Origin: JAAYZQ01 sp034428935
GTDB lineage: Bacteria; Chloroflexota; Anaerolineae; JAAYZQ01
Assembly: GCA_034428935.1 (NCBI GenBank)
Contig: DAOUHB010000254.1
Span: 1 to 55,393, forward strand
Direction of reading: 5' to 3'
Length of the DNA stretch: 55,393 nucleotides
Numbering within the stretch: position 1 is the first letter of the stretch; every line of letters begins with the position of its first letter. The notes beneath the pieces were generated by a model, which was not told where the DNA came from, did no database searches, and was given only the letters and a program-made list of their open reading frames with translations. Position numbers and translations under genes: made by a program. Shown in pieces: positions 42,853 through 51,043 of the stretch.

Positions 42853-42881
42853 ATTATGCACGGTCCCCGGCAATTTGTCAA
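42853..42881 (-). promoter_or_regulatory. Sigma70-type promoter of the UbiA prenyltransferase gene
   Basis: On the minus strand TTGACA (42881-42876), 17-bp spacer, CATAAT (42858-42853), 29 nt before the ATG. Confidence 0.75.
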
Positions 42882-42928
42882 TATTGATATCGGGTAATTC
42901 ATCATAATGTGGGGCTGGCCCCGGCCGG

Positions 42929-43558
42929 TCAGTCAAAGGCGGCGGGGCGAGCTGGATCGTGGAGATGGGCGCGCACTTCGGCCAGGTGGCGCTCGTTGGT
43001 GCGGTTCGACGACAGGGGCGGCAGCCCATCGAAGGGAAAAAAGCCGGCGGCCAGCGTCTCGTCGCTGCCGCGGGCCTCGCCGCCCACGATTTCGCACAGA
43101 AACACGAGCTTGTAGGCGTGGTATAGCGACAGGGGGCGGCCGCTGCGATTGGCGTCAAAGACGCCGGCCAGCTTGCGGGCGACGACGTGAAAGCCGCTCT
43201 CCTCCAGCACCTCGCGGACGACCATCTCCGAGGGCTGATCGCCCACGTCGGCCCAGCCCCCGGGCATGCACCACAGGCCGTCGACCCGTTCCTGCACCAA
43301 CAAGATCTGCCCGTCGCGCACGACGGCACCGCGCACGTCCACCTTGGGCGTCGCGTAGCCGGGCTGGGTGTGGAAATCTGCCAGCGTTTCTTCCCTGTCA
43401 AGGGAGGTGTGGCCGGCGACGATCTCGGCGGCAATCTCCATGAAGCGCGTGTAGCGCTGCACCTCGTAGGGGCTGTTGCTGTAGGTCAGGCCCGTCTGGC
43501 TGAGGGCCTGGATCTCTTGTGCCCACTGCAGCCAGCGGGGTATGGCGGATTCTGGCAT
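42929..43558 (-). CDS. Nudix hydrolase with N-terminal Nudix_N-like domain
   Basis: This 209-residue protein probably hydrolyses an ADP-ribose-like nucleotide diphosphate. The N-terminal 65 residues (WLQWAQEIQALSQTGLTYS onward) match the helical Nudix_N domain. The Nudix box is GGWADVGDQPSEMVVREVLE-ESGF; the first Glu of the consensus (GX5EX7REUXEEXGU) is Asp here, a conservative change. GGGAGGA precedes the ATG at 43558. It lies between the MBL-fold and UbiA genes but has separate intergenic regions on both sides. Confidence 0.9.
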   Translation of the reverse strand: MPESAIPRWLQWAQEIQALSQTGLTYSNSPYEVQRYTRFMEIAAEIVAGHTSLDREETLADFHTQPGYATPKVDVRGAVVRDGQILLVQERVDGLWCMPGGWADVGDQPSEMVVREVLEESGFHVVARKLAGVFDANRSGRPLSLYHAYKLVFLCEIVGGEARGSDETLAAGFFPFDGLPPLSSNRTNERHLAEVRAHLHDPARPAAFD

Positions 43559-43588
43559 AAACGGATCCTCCCGCGCCCGAATCGCGGC

Positions 43589-43634
43589 GCGGTCGCCGGC
43601 ACGCACCCCCCGGGCAGCACGTGCCGGCGACCGC
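43589..43634. repeat. Perfect 15-bp inverted repeat between MBL and Nudix genes
   Basis: Arms GCGGTCGCCGGCACG (43589-43603) and CGTGCCGGCGACCGC (43620-43634) flank a 16-nt loop. It follows the stop of the MBL gene (minus strand) by about 18 nt. No U-tract follows; terminator or processing hairpin. Confidence 0.7.
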
Positions 43635-43651
43635 AAAGGGGAACAAGCGCT

Positions 43652-44293
43652 TCAGTCTGATTCCAGGACGGCCACTTCCTTGTCGCACTTGTCGGCGAAT
43701 TCGCGGCCGTCGGCGGAGGTGCCGATGCCCGATCCGTAGTGCATGGGCACGACGATCTCCGGGTTCAGCGTCCGCGCTGCCTCGGCCGCTTCTTCGGCGG
43801 TCATGACGTACGTGCCGCTCACCGGCAGAATGGCCACGTCGCACTGGATGTCGGCCATCTCGGGGATGTGATCGGTGTCGCCGGCAAAATAGACGCGGAC
43901 TCCCTGGACGGTGACGACATAGCCCACGTAGCCCGACTCGCGGGGGTGGAAGGGCTTGCCGGGCGAGCGGAACTTGTTGATGTTGTAGGCGGGCACGACC
44001 TCGATCTCGACGCCTTTGAGCGACAACTGGTCGCCGGGCTTGACCACCCGCGCCCCCGGGAGCTGGGCCGCCGCCGCGGCGGGAGCGACGATGGCAGTAT
44101 CCGGCTTGCGGATCTTGGTCACGTCGTCCGCTGAGCAGTGATCGTAATGCTCGTGGCTCACGAGCACCAGGTCGGCAGGGGGCAGATCGCCCTTGAGCTG
44201 CCAGGGATCAAAGTAGATGACGGGTGGGCCGTCCAGCCGGAAGCTGTCGTGGCCCAGCCACGTCAAGCGGTTCACCAGGTCTTGAGCATTCAT
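43652..44293 (-). CDS. Metallo-beta-lactamase-fold hydrolase (UlaG/YtkL-like)
   Basis: This is a 213-residue protein with the Zn/Mn ligand motif HEHYDHCSADD (H-x-H-x-D-H; about residues 47-57), GDTDHIPEM and MHYGSG as later metal ligands, placed as in UPF0173/UlaG-like hydrolases. The reaction is a hydrolysis of a phosphodiester, lactone or similar bond; substrate unknown. GGAGG is near the ATG. The gene stands alone between two others on the same strand. Confidence 0.9.
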   Translation of the reverse strand: MNAQDLVNRLTWLGHDSFRLDGPPVIYFDPWQLKGDLPPADLVLVSHEHYDHCSADDVTKIRKPDTAIVAPAAAAAQLPGARVVKPGDQLSLKGVEIEVVPAYNINKFRSPGKPFHPRESGYVGYVVTVQGVRVYFAGDTDHIPEMADIQCDVAILPVSGTYVMTAEEAAEAARTLNPEIVVPMHYGSGIGTSADGREFADKCDKEVAVLESD

Positions 44294-44400
44294 ACTTATG
44301 CCTCCATTTCTCTATACTGCTCACTACCCATCCAGAGCACTTCCCAAGCGACTGCGGGCAGCCGGGGCCGGAATTCGATGGCCGCGGGACAGGGCCGGCC

Positions 44401-45441
44401 CTAGCACGGGCGGGCCCGCTGGTACTGGCGCGGCCAGGCAACGTCGCGACCCAGGGTGCCGGCGGCATCCAGGGGCCAGTAGGGGTTGCGCAGTAGCTCG
44501 CGGCCCAAGGCCACCAGGTCGGCGCGGCCGTTGCGCACGATCTCGTCTGCCAGTTCCGGTGCACCGATGAGTCCCACGGCCACCGTGGCGATCCCTGCCT
44601 CGCGGCGGATCTTTTCGGCAAAGGGCACCTGGTAGCCGGGGCCGACGCCGGGTGGCGTGGCGGGCACGGCGCCGCCCGAAGAGCAGTCTATGACGTCGAC
44701 CCCCCGCCCCTTCAGCTCCCGGGCGACGACGACCAGATCGTCGGGTGTGAGGCCCCCTGCCGCCCAGTCGGTGGCCGAGACGCGGACCAGGAGGGGCCGA
44801 TCCTCCGGCCACGCGCCGCGCACGGCGTCGACGACGCGCATCAAGAAGCGGCTCCGGCTTGCCAGGTCGCCCCCGTACTCGTCGTCGCGGTGGTTGGAGA
44901 GGGGCGACAGGAACTGGTGGCACAGGTAACCGTGGGCGCCGTGGATCTCGACGGCGTCAAACCCGGCTTCCAGGGCGCGGGCCGCCGCTGCCCCCCAGCC
45001 GGCGACGACGTCGTCGATCTCGCCTGCCGTAAGGGCCCGCGGGCTCTGCCAGCCCTCGTCAAAGGGGAGGGCGCTGGGGGCCACGGCCGTCTCCGGCCCC
45101 TGCCCCCGTGCAGAGCTCCAGGCCTTGCGGCCGGCGTGGGCCAACTGCACGGCCATGGCCGCGCCCTGGGCCTGCACCAGGCGCACGATGCGGGCCAGGG
45201 GCTCGATGTGGGCGTCGTCCCACAGGCCCAGGTCCTCCGTGCTGATGCGCCCCCGGGCCTCCACGGCCGTCGCCTCGGCGATCAACAGTCCAACCCCGCC
45301 CACGGCCCGGGCCAGGTAGTGACCCAGATGCCAATCGTTGGCCAGGCCATTGCTGGCCGAGTACATGCACATGGGCGACATGACGATGCGGTTGCGCAGG
45401 GTCACGTCTCGCAAAGTCAGCGGTGAGAACAGGTCGGGCAT
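44401..45441 (-). CDS. namA: NADH:flavin oxidoreductase, old yellow enzyme family (YqjM/NamA-like)
   Basis: The 346-residue FMN-binding barrel starts PDLFSPLTLRDVTLRNRIVM-SPMCMYSA, with the Cys of the YqjM subclass in PMCMYS. It also shows QLAHAGRKAW, EIHGAHGYLCHQFLSPLSN and RNPYWPL. The enzyme reduces activated C=C bonds of enones with NADPH. AAGGAGG precedes the ATG and a promoter is at 45478-45506. The FMN link with the window's riboflavin operon is only circumstantial. Confidence 0.93.
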   Translation of the reverse strand: MPDLFSPLTLRDVTLRNRIVMSPMCMYSASNGLANDWHLGHYLARAVGGVGLLIAEATAVEARGRISTEDLGLWDDAHIEPLARIVRLVQAQGAAMAVQLAHAGRKAWSSARGQGPETAVAPSALPFDEGWQSPRALTAGEIDDVVAGWGAAAARALEAGFDAVEIHGAHGYLCHQFLSPLSNHRDDEYGGDLASRSRFLMRVVDAVRGAWPEDRPLLVRVSATDWAAGGLTPDDLVVVARELKGRGVDVIDCSSGGAVPATPPGVGPGYQVPFAEKIRREAGIATVAVGLIGAPELADEIVRNGRADLVALGRELLRNPYWPLDAAGTLGRDVAWPRQYQRARPC

Positions 45442-45477
45442 CGCGCCTCCTTCTGGTAAGCTCGACTCTCGGAGTTC

Positions 45478-45506
45478 ATTATAGCGACTTTTTGCGCCCG
45501 GTGCAA
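45478..45506 (-). promoter_or_regulatory. Sigma70-type promoter of the old-yellow-enzyme gene
   Basis: On the minus strand TTGCAC (45506-45501), 17-bp spacer, TATAAT (45483-45478). Confidence 0.78.
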
Positions 45507-45554
45507 CTTGCCCTCAAATTCACGCAAATTTGGGCCGCGGGGCTCGAAAACCCG

Positions 45555-45583
45555 TTGACAGGACCTATCTTTTGTGCTATGAT
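45555..45583 (+). promoter_or_regulatory. Strong sigma70-type promoter upstream of the SARP-like gene
   Basis: TTGACA (45555-45560), 17-bp spacer, TATGAT (45578-45583), divergent from the promoter at 45478-45506. An AT-rich leader follows with no Shine-Dalgarno sequence. Confidence 0.78.
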
Positions 45584-45616
45584 ATTAGGTAGAATTAAGT
45601 TATAATTATCATTTAT

Positions 45617-46258
45617 GTGAAGAAAAGCGAACATCAGTTCGTTATGCTGGATGGTGACCTTGACTTGCTCACAACCTTCCAGGGTCCGGATACCGCCGAG
45701 CTGCGGACGACTCGGCGGCTCACAGCGATCGATCTGGGAACGGGGGCACGAGCACTGCTTCTCGAAGCTCTGTTGCGAGACCGGGCCGTGGGTGCTCGTG
45801 GGCCATCCGCCTTCGAACGCGAGCAGGCCCCGGCCATGAGTCAGGACGGGAGCGGCGCACCCTCGTCCAAGCCAGACAGCGGCCTCCTGGTCCAGCTCTC
45901 GGCCCTGATTGCATCCCCTGCCTTCGACCTCCCGGGCTCATCTCCCCACACCAGGCAGCCGGGCCTGGCTGCCTACTGCCTGGGCTCATTCCGCCTCGTT
46001 TACAACCTGCACTCGGTCAGCCCCTGGCCCAGTCGCAAAGGCCTGGGCATCCTCGAGTATCTCATTCTCCACTATCCCACGCCGGTTTCCAAAGACGTGC
46101 TGATGGATGTTTTCTGGCCCGACGACGGACCCCAGGCAGCCCGCCGTAACCTGCACCAGGGGCTTGGGCGCTACCAGTTGGACCTGGTTGCCCGCCTGTT
46201 GCCTCCCGGCAATGGCCTCGGCCGGCTGGCAGGCCCCGTGATCGTCGTGGAGGAGTGA
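45617..46258 (+). CDS. Protein with C-terminal SARP/OmpR-like winged-helix domain
   Basis: The 213-residue protein has an N-terminal half with no recognisable fold. The C-terminal part from about residue 115 (YCLGSFRLVYNLHSVSPWPS, KGLGILEYLILHYPTPVSKD, VLMDVFWPDDGPQAARRNLH) matches the DNA-binding winged helix of SARP/BTAD-type activators that are frequent in Chloroflexota. There is no activation partner domain. The start is uncertain: GTG at 45617 lies only about 27 nt beyond the expected transcript start and has no ribosome site; ATG at 45644 is an alternative. It may bind direct repeats of about 11 bp spacing. Confidence 0.7.
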   Translation: MKKSEHQFVMLDGDLDLLTTFQGPDTAELRTTRRLTAIDLGTGARALLLEALLRDRAVGARGPSAFEREQAPAMSQDGSGAPSSKPDSGLLVQLSALIASPAFDLPGSSPHTRQPGLAAYCLGSFRLVYNLHSVSPWPSRKGLGILEYLILHYPTPVSKDVLMDVFWPDDGPQAARRNLHQGLGRYQLDLVARLLPPGNGLGRLAGPVIVVEE

Positions 46259-46273
46259 CGGCCCCTTTCTCCC

Positions 46274-46990
46274 CTAGCCGTCCGGCGTGGAGCCCGCATT
46301 GCGTGAGCGCAGTGTGCGCACCGCGTCCTCTTTCATGCGCGTGAAACAATCCGGGCACATCCCGTGGGTAAACTGGGCGTGGGAGTGGGCCTGGATATAG
46401 GCCTCCACCGGCACCCAGTTGCCATCCTCGTCTTCGATCTTGCGGCCGCACCAGGCGCAGATGGGAATAAGCCCGCTCAGAGTCTTGATGGTGTGCAAGG
46501 CCTCCTGGAGCTCGGTGTTGCGCGTTTGCAGCTCGGCGTTCTGCTGCTCCAGCGCCCTGTTGGCCGTCTCGAGCTGCTTCTGGAGGCGGCGCAGGGCGAT
46601 GTGCGTTGATACGCGGGCTAGCACCTCTTTCGCGTGGAAGGGCTTGGTGATATAGTCGGCTGCACCCGCGTTAAAGGCCCGGATCTTGTCGTCTACCTCG
46701 GCGAGGGCGCTCAGAAACAGCACGGGAGTGTCTCGCGTCTCCTCGTTCGCCTTCAGGCGCTCGCATACCTGGTATCCGTTGAGGCCAGGCATCATCACGT
46801 CGAGCAGGATCAGGTCGGGCAGGAGGTGCTGGGCCCGGTCCAGGCCCTCGTGGCCATCGTGCGCCACGCTGACCTGGTGCCCGCCGCTTCTGAGGATATA
46901 GCTCAGAAGTTGTGCACTGGCTATCTCGTCTTCGACGACGAGGATGCCACCTTTGCCAGCCGGGTGGCTGTGCACAGGGGTTCCAGACAT
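46274..46990 (-). CDS. Response regulator with coiled coil and C-terminal zinc-binding domain
   Basis: This is a 238-residue protein. The receiver domain (ILVVEDEIAS, LILLDVMMPGLNGYQ, KPFH) runs from about residue 15 to 130. A coiled coil follows (LRRLQKQLETANRALEQQNA region, 132-170), then a Cys/His zinc-type motif: ICAWCGRKIEDEDGNWVPVE and FTHGMCPDCF. This tail is found on many receiver proteins from phosphorelays and has no DNA-binding activity known to me. The ATG at 46990 follows AGGAGA at 13 nt. It is divergent from dnaK, and its promoter is next to the 11-bp repeats. Confidence 0.88.
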   Translation of the reverse strand: MSGTPVHSHPAGKGGILVVEDEIASAQLLSYILRSGGHQVSVAHDGHEGLDRAQHLLPDLILLDVMMPGLNGYQVCERLKANEETRDTPVLFLSALAEVDDKIRAFNAGAADYITKPFHAKEVLARVSTHIALRRLQKQLETANRALEQQNAELQTRNTELQEALHTIKTLSGLIPICAWCGRKIEDEDGNWVPVEAYIQAHSHAQFTHGMCPDCFTRMKEDAVRTLRSRNAGSTPDG

Positions 46991-47137
46991 GATCTCAGTC
47001 TCTCCTGGTGGCCAAGAAGTGGGATTTGCACACGGGATGCACGACCCCGTTCCCAACTCGAGAAGGGCGTCACTGGCTTCACGGCAACATTTGCCATTCG
47101 CGGCGCTGCTGCGCTGCAGCCTGTCCGATCTGGATGC

Positions 47138-47166
47138 ATTATACCGCCAACCGCCGGAAACGACAA
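47138..47166 (-). promoter_or_regulatory. Sigma70-type promoter of the response-regulator gene
   Basis: On the minus strand TTGTCG (47166-47161), 17-bp spacer, TATAAT (47143-47138). The -35 begins 10 bp from the heptad array at 47176-47215. Confidence 0.75.
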
Positions 47167-47175
47167 GTGAGAAGT

Positions 47176-47215
47176 TCTAACAAAACGCTAACAGTGATCT
47201 AATCCCATTCTAACA
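47176..47215 (+). promoter_or_regulatory. Four heptad repeats at 11-bp spacing upstream of dnaK
   Basis: TCTAACA (47176), GCTAACA (47187), TCTAATC (47198) and TCTAACA (47209) start exactly 11 bp apart with 4-bp spacers. A -10-like TATGCT lies at 47225-47230, nine bases after the last heptad, and there is no normal -35. This is the layout of OmpR/PhoB- or SARP-type activator sites and stands between the divergent response-regulator and dnaK genes. No HAIR (HspR) or CIRCE element was found here. Confidence 0.7.
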
Positions 47216-47305
47216 GAGTATGTGTATGCTACCTTTGCATTATTGCGAGGCCGGCCAGCTAGATCTGGATCGAGGCCGGCGGATTTGTGAGTGAGGGAGT
47301 GAACT

Positions 47306-49246
47306 ATGGCTAAAATCATCGGCATCGACCTGGGAACCACGAACAGCGTGGTGGCTGTCATCGAGGGTGGAGAGCCCACCATCATACCGACGGCCGAAGG
47401 CGGGCGTCTTTGCCCGTCGGTGGTTGCCTTTACGAAGAACAACGAGCGGCTGGTGGGCCAGACGGCCCGCCGCCAGGCGGTGGTCAATCCTGACAACACG
47501 GTCTTTTCCATCAAGCGACTGATGGGCCGCCGCTACGACGAAGCGGAAGTGGAAAAGGCGCGCACCATCCTGCCCTACAAGATCGTGCAGGGTCCGAGTG
47601 GCGACGCCCGCGTCCACATTCCGCAAACGGGCAAGGAATACACGCCCCAGGAGATCTCGGCAATGATCCTGCGCAAGCTGGCCGACGACGCCGAGGCGTA
47701 CCTGGGCGAAAAAGTCACGCAGGCCGTCATTACCGTGCCGGCGTACTTTAACGACTCGCAGCGCCAGGCGACCAAGGACGCCGGCAAGATCGCCGGCCTG
47801 GAAGTGCTGCGCATCATCAACGAGCCTACGGCGGCCTCTCTGGCCTATGGCCTGGACCGCGAAGGGGCCGAAACGATCCTGGTGTTCGACCTTGGCGGCG
47901 GCACCTTTGACGTTTCCATCCTGGAAGTGGGCGAGGGCGTGGTGGAGGTCAAGTCCACCAGTGGCGATACCTTCCTGGGCGGCGACGACTGGGACGATCG
48001 CATCGTGGATTGGGTGGCCGGCGAGTTCCGAAAGGACCAGGGTATCGACCTGCGGCAGGATCGCCAGGCGTTGCAGCGGCTGAAAGAGGCCGCCGAAAAG
48101 GCCAAGATCGAGCTGTCCACCGTCCTGGAGACCGAGATCAACCTGCCCTTTGTCACCGCCGACGCGACGGGTCCCAAGCACCTGCAGATCAAGCTGACCC
48201 GCGCCAAGCTCGAGCAGCTTACCGAAGATCTGGTGCAGCGCTGCCGCGGGCCCTTTGAGCAGGCATTGAAGGACGCGAAGCTGAATGCCAGCGATATCGA
48301 CCAGGTGGTCCTGGTGGGTGGCGCGACGCGCATGCCCATGATCCAGGATCTGGTGCGCAACCTGACGGGTGGCAAGGAGCCCCACAAGGGCGTCAACCCG
48401 GACGAGGTCGTCGCCTTCGGCGCCGCCATTCAGGCCGGCGTGCTGGGCGGCGAAGTCAAAGACGTGCTCCTGCTGGACGTCACCCCGCTGACGCTGGGTG
48501 TGGAAACGCTGGGCGGCGTGATGACGCCTCTCATCGACCGGAATACGACCATCCCGGTGCGCAAGAGCGAGATCTTTTCTACGGCCGAAGACGGGCAGAC
48601 GGCGGTGACCATCCACGTGCTCCAGGGCGAGCGCACCATGGCCGCCGACAATATGACCCTCGGCCGGTTCAACCTGGAGGGCATCCCGCCCGCGCCTCGC
48701 GGCGTGCCGCAGGTCGAGGTCACCTTTGACATCGACGCCAACGGCATTCTCAACGTAACGGCAAAGGACAAGGCCACGGGCAAGGAGCAGCGGATCGCCA
48801 TCACTGCCACGACCAACCTGAGCAAGGACGAGGTTGAGCAGAAGGTGCGCGACGCGAAGCGCCACGAGGCCGACGACCGGCGGCGCCGGGAGAGCATCGA
48901 GGCGCGCAACACCGCCGACCAGCTTATCTACCAGACGGAAAAGGTGCTGCGCGACATGGGCGACCAGGTGCCGGCCAACGACCGCGCCACCATCGAGGGA
49001 ACGCTGGAAGAGCTGCGGCGGGCGAAGGATGGCGACGACGTGGCTCGCATCCGCCAGCTCACCGAGCAGTTGCAGCAGGCGACCTATGCCATCGGGCAGC
49101 AGATGTATGCCCAGCAGCAGGCTGAGGGCGGTCCCCAGGCGGGCCCGTTCCCCGGTGAGCCTGGCCAGCCGGGCGGTCCTGGCCGCCAGGACGGCCGCAA
49201 TGGCGACGATGACGACGTCGTCGACGCCGAATTCCGAGAAGTCTAG
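47306..49246 (+). CDS. dnaK: Molecular chaperone DnaK (Hsp70)
   Basis: The 646-residue chaperone has the ATPase signatures IGIDLGTTNSVVAV, VITVPAYFNDSQRQATKDAG, LVFDLGGGTFDVSILEVG and VVLVGGATRMPMIQ. The substrate domain contains LLLDVTPLTLGVETLGGV, and the tail is Gly/Pro/Gln-rich and acidic, ending DDVVDAEFREV. Length and order are normal. It starts the dnaK-grpE-dnaJ-merR series. GAGTGAGGGAG precedes the ATG. Confidence 0.98.
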   Translation: MAKIIGIDLGTTNSVVAVIEGGEPTIIPTAEGGRLCPSVVAFTKNNERLVGQTARRQAVVNPDNTVFSIKRLMGRRYDEAEVEKARTILPYKIVQGPSGDARVHIPQTGKEYTPQEISAMILRKLADDAEAYLGEKVTQAVITVPAYFNDSQRQATKDAGKIAGLEVLRIINEPTAASLAYGLDREGAETILVFDLGGGTFDVSILEVGEGVVEVKSTSGDTFLGGDDWDDRIVDWVAGEFRKDQGIDLRQDRQALQRLKEAAEKAKIELSTVLETEINLPFVTADATGPKHLQIKLTRAKLEQLTEDLVQRCRGPFEQALKDAKLNASDIDQVVLVGGATRMPMIQDLVRNLTGGKEPHKGVNPDEVVAFGAAIQAGVLGGEVKDVLLLDVTPLTLGVETLGGVMTPLIDRNTTIPVRKSEIFSTAEDGQTAVTIHVLQGERTMAADNMTLGRFNLEGIPPAPRGVPQVEVTFDIDANGILNVTAKDKATGKEQRIAITATTNLSKDEVEQKVRDAKRHEADDRRRRESIEARNTADQLIYQTEKVLRDMGDQVPANDRATIEGTLEELRRAKDGDDVARIRQLTEQLQQATYAIGQQMYAQQQAEGGPQAGPFPGEPGQPGGPGRQDGRNGDDDDVVDAEFREV

Positions 49247-49259
49247 CCAGGGCATCCGT

Positions 49260-49352
49260 CCCTCCGCCAGAATCCGCCCGTGGACATCCACAGGCACATA
49301 GGCAGGCGGAGGGCGGTCCCTGATGGCGGGCCCGTGGCATCCACGGGCCCGC
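49260..49352 (+). promoter_or_regulatory. Two hairpins in the dnaK-grpE intergenic region
   Basis: CCCTCCGCC/GGCGGAGGG (49260-49268 and 49305-49313) encloses a smaller GTGG/CCAC hairpin. It is followed by the perfect 12-bp hairpin GCGGGCCCGTGG-CAT-CCACGGGCCCGC (49326-49352). There is no U-tract. These probably cause partial termination or mRNA processing so that DnaK exceeds GrpE; inferred. Confidence 0.6.
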
Positions 49353-49373
49353 TTCAAGGATTGACCACCGAAC

Positions 49374-49979
49374 ATGGATAGAAGAGTGAGGATTCCGGTC
49401 CGGCTCCAGAACTCTCCGGCCAGGCTGGAGACGGGGGAGCGGGACCCGGACAATGCCGGACCGCGCCCGCAAGAGATCAGGCCGGCCGGTGCCGGCAGCG
49501 TGGCACAGGGGGCGGAGCCAGGCGGAGAAACGGCGGCCGAGGGACTGACCGCCCGGGAACAGGACGTGGATTGGCGCGACCTGGCGCTGCGCTTGCAAGC
49601 CGAGATGGAGAACTATCGCAAGCGCCAGCAGCGGCTGGCGCAGGATCAGATCCAGGCCGAGCGGGAGCGATTGCTCGCCGCTTTCCTGGCAACCGTGGAC
49701 AACCTGGAGCGCGCGCTCAAGTCGCCCGGTGACGGGCAGGCTCTGCGGCAGGGAGTTCAGTTGACCCACCGCGAGGCGATCCAGCTCCTGGACAAAGAGG
49801 GCGTCAGTGAAATCGAAGCGCTGGACCGTTCGTTTGACCCGGCCTGGCACGACGCCGTGGCCACCGTTGGGCACCGGCAGGCGAACGTTGCCCCCGAGAC
49901 CGTGGTCCAGGTCCTGCAGCCGGGCTATCGCATAGGCGACCAGTTGTTGCGACCGGCCAGGGTCATCGTGGCCGTCTAG
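49374..49979 (+). CDS. grpE: Nucleotide exchange factor GrpE
   Basis: The 201-residue co-chaperone releases ADP from DnaK. A poorly conserved N-terminal tail of about 75 residues precedes the long helix LALRLQAEMENYRKRQQRLA, the four-helix bundle (FLATVDNLERALKSP) and the beta domain ending VVQVLQPGYRIGDQLLRPARV. There is no clear ribosome site at the ATG; because the N-terminal tail is variable, a start a few codons on (GTG at 49386) cannot be excluded. Confidence 0.95.
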   Translation: MDRRVRIPVRLQNSPARLETGERDPDNAGPRPQEIRPAGAGSVAQGAEPGGETAAEGLTAREQDVDWRDLALRLQAEMENYRKRQQRLAQDQIQAERERLLAAFLATVDNLERALKSPGDGQALRQGVQLTHREAIQLLDKEGVSEIEALDRSFDPAWHDAVATVGHRQANVAPETVVQVLQPGYRIGDQLLRPARVIVAV

Positions 49980-50074
49980 CCACCAGGCCCTGGCACCGGC
50001 ACCGGTTTGCAGGAGCCGCGCGGGCTCTTGCCTGAACCTGCCGAGGAGGAGAGGGGAACCGAAGAAGGACCTTT

Positions 50075-51037
50075 ATGGAGTACAAGGACTATTACAAGAC
50101 CCTGGGTGTGAGCAAGGATGCCTCCGAAAAAGATATCAAGAAAGCCTTTCGCCGGCTGGCCAGGCAGCACCATCCCGACGTCAATCCTGACGACCCCCAG
50201 GCTGAAGAGCGTTTCAAGGAGCTGAACGAAGCCTACGAGGTGCTCTCGGATCCGGAAAAGCGCCGCAAGTACGACCAACTCGGGGCCGATTGGCAACGCT
50301 TCCAGCGCGCCGGTGGGCAGCCCGGCGACTTTGATTGGCAGCGCTGGACCGGCGGCGCACCTGGCGACCGCGTCCACGTGCGCTACGGCCGGCCGGAGGA
50401 TTTCGAAGATCTATTTGGCGGCGGCAGCCCCTTTTCCGACTTTTTCAGCCAGGTCTTTGGCGGGATGGGCGGCGGCCGGGCCGCGCCGGGTGGCGGCGGC
50501 TTTCAGTACGAGATGCGGCCGCAGCGGGGGCAGGATTACGAGCAGCCCGTGGAGATCAGCCTGGAAGAGGCGTACCACGGCACGACACGCATGTTGCAGA
50601 AGGACGGGCAGCGTCTCGAGGTCCGCATCCCTGCGGGCGCCAGGACCGGCACCCGCGTGCGCATGAGCGGCGAGGGCGGAACCGGCGCGGCCGGCGGTCC
50701 GGCCGGCGACCTGTATCTGCGAGTCCAGGTTCTGCCCGATCCCCGCTTCGAGCGGCGAGATGAGGACCTGCACACCACCGTTACCACCGACTTGTATACC
50801 ATGATCCTCGGCGGTGAGGTGCAGGTGCCGACCATGAACGGCCACGTGGTCCTGACCATCCCGCCCGGCACGCAAAACGGCCGCACCTTCCGCCTGCGCG
50901 GTAAGGGCATGCCTCGCCTGCGCAACGTGGAGCAGCATGGCGACCTGTATGTCAAGGTCGAGGTGCAGTTGCCCACGCGCCTGACGCCGGAGCAGCGCCA
51001 GTTGTTCGAAGAACTGCGAGGCTTGAGGGAGGCGTAG
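50075..51037 (+). CDS. cbpA: J-domain co-chaperone, CbpA-type DnaJ without zinc finger
   Basis: The protein has 320 residues. The N-terminal J domain (DYYKTLGVSKDASEKDIKKA, HPD in ARQHHPDVNPD) is followed by a Gly/Phe-rich region (GGGSPFSDFFSQVFGG) and the two substrate-binding beta domains (DYEQPVEISLEEAYHGTTRM, DLYLRVQVLPDPRFER). No CxxCxGxG zinc-finger repeats are present, which places it in the CbpA class. It stimulates DnaK ATPase activity. A purine-rich GAAGAAGGA precedes the ATG. The MerR-like modulator gene follows 6 nt later. Confidence 0.95.
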   Translation: MEYKDYYKTLGVSKDASEKDIKKAFRRLARQHHPDVNPDDPQAEERFKELNEAYEVLSDPEKRRKYDQLGADWQRFQRAGGQPGDFDWQRWTGGAPGDRVHVRYGRPEDFEDLFGGGSPFSDFFSQVFGGMGGGRAAPGGGGFQYEMRPQRGQDYEQPVEISLEEAYHGTTRMLQKDGQRLEVRIPAGARTGTRVRMSGEGGTGAAGGPAGDLYLRVQVLPDPRFERRDEDLHTTVTTDLYTMILGGEVQVPTMNGHVVLTIPPGTQNGRTFRLRGKGMPRLRNVEQHGDLYVKVEVQLPTRLTPEQRQLFEELRGLREA

Positions 51038-51043
51038 GAAACC

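Noticed and set aside
44294..44400. Promoter for the MBL-fold gene (TATAGA-like sequence near 44315)
   Set aside because: A -35 at a proper distance could not be made out, so it was not listed as a feature.
47167..47305. HspR (HAIR) or CIRCE operator upstream of dnaK
   Set aside because: Neither CTTGAGT-N7-ACTCAAG nor TTAGCACTC-N9-GAGTGCTAA could be found; only the 11-bp phased heptads and short dyads are present.
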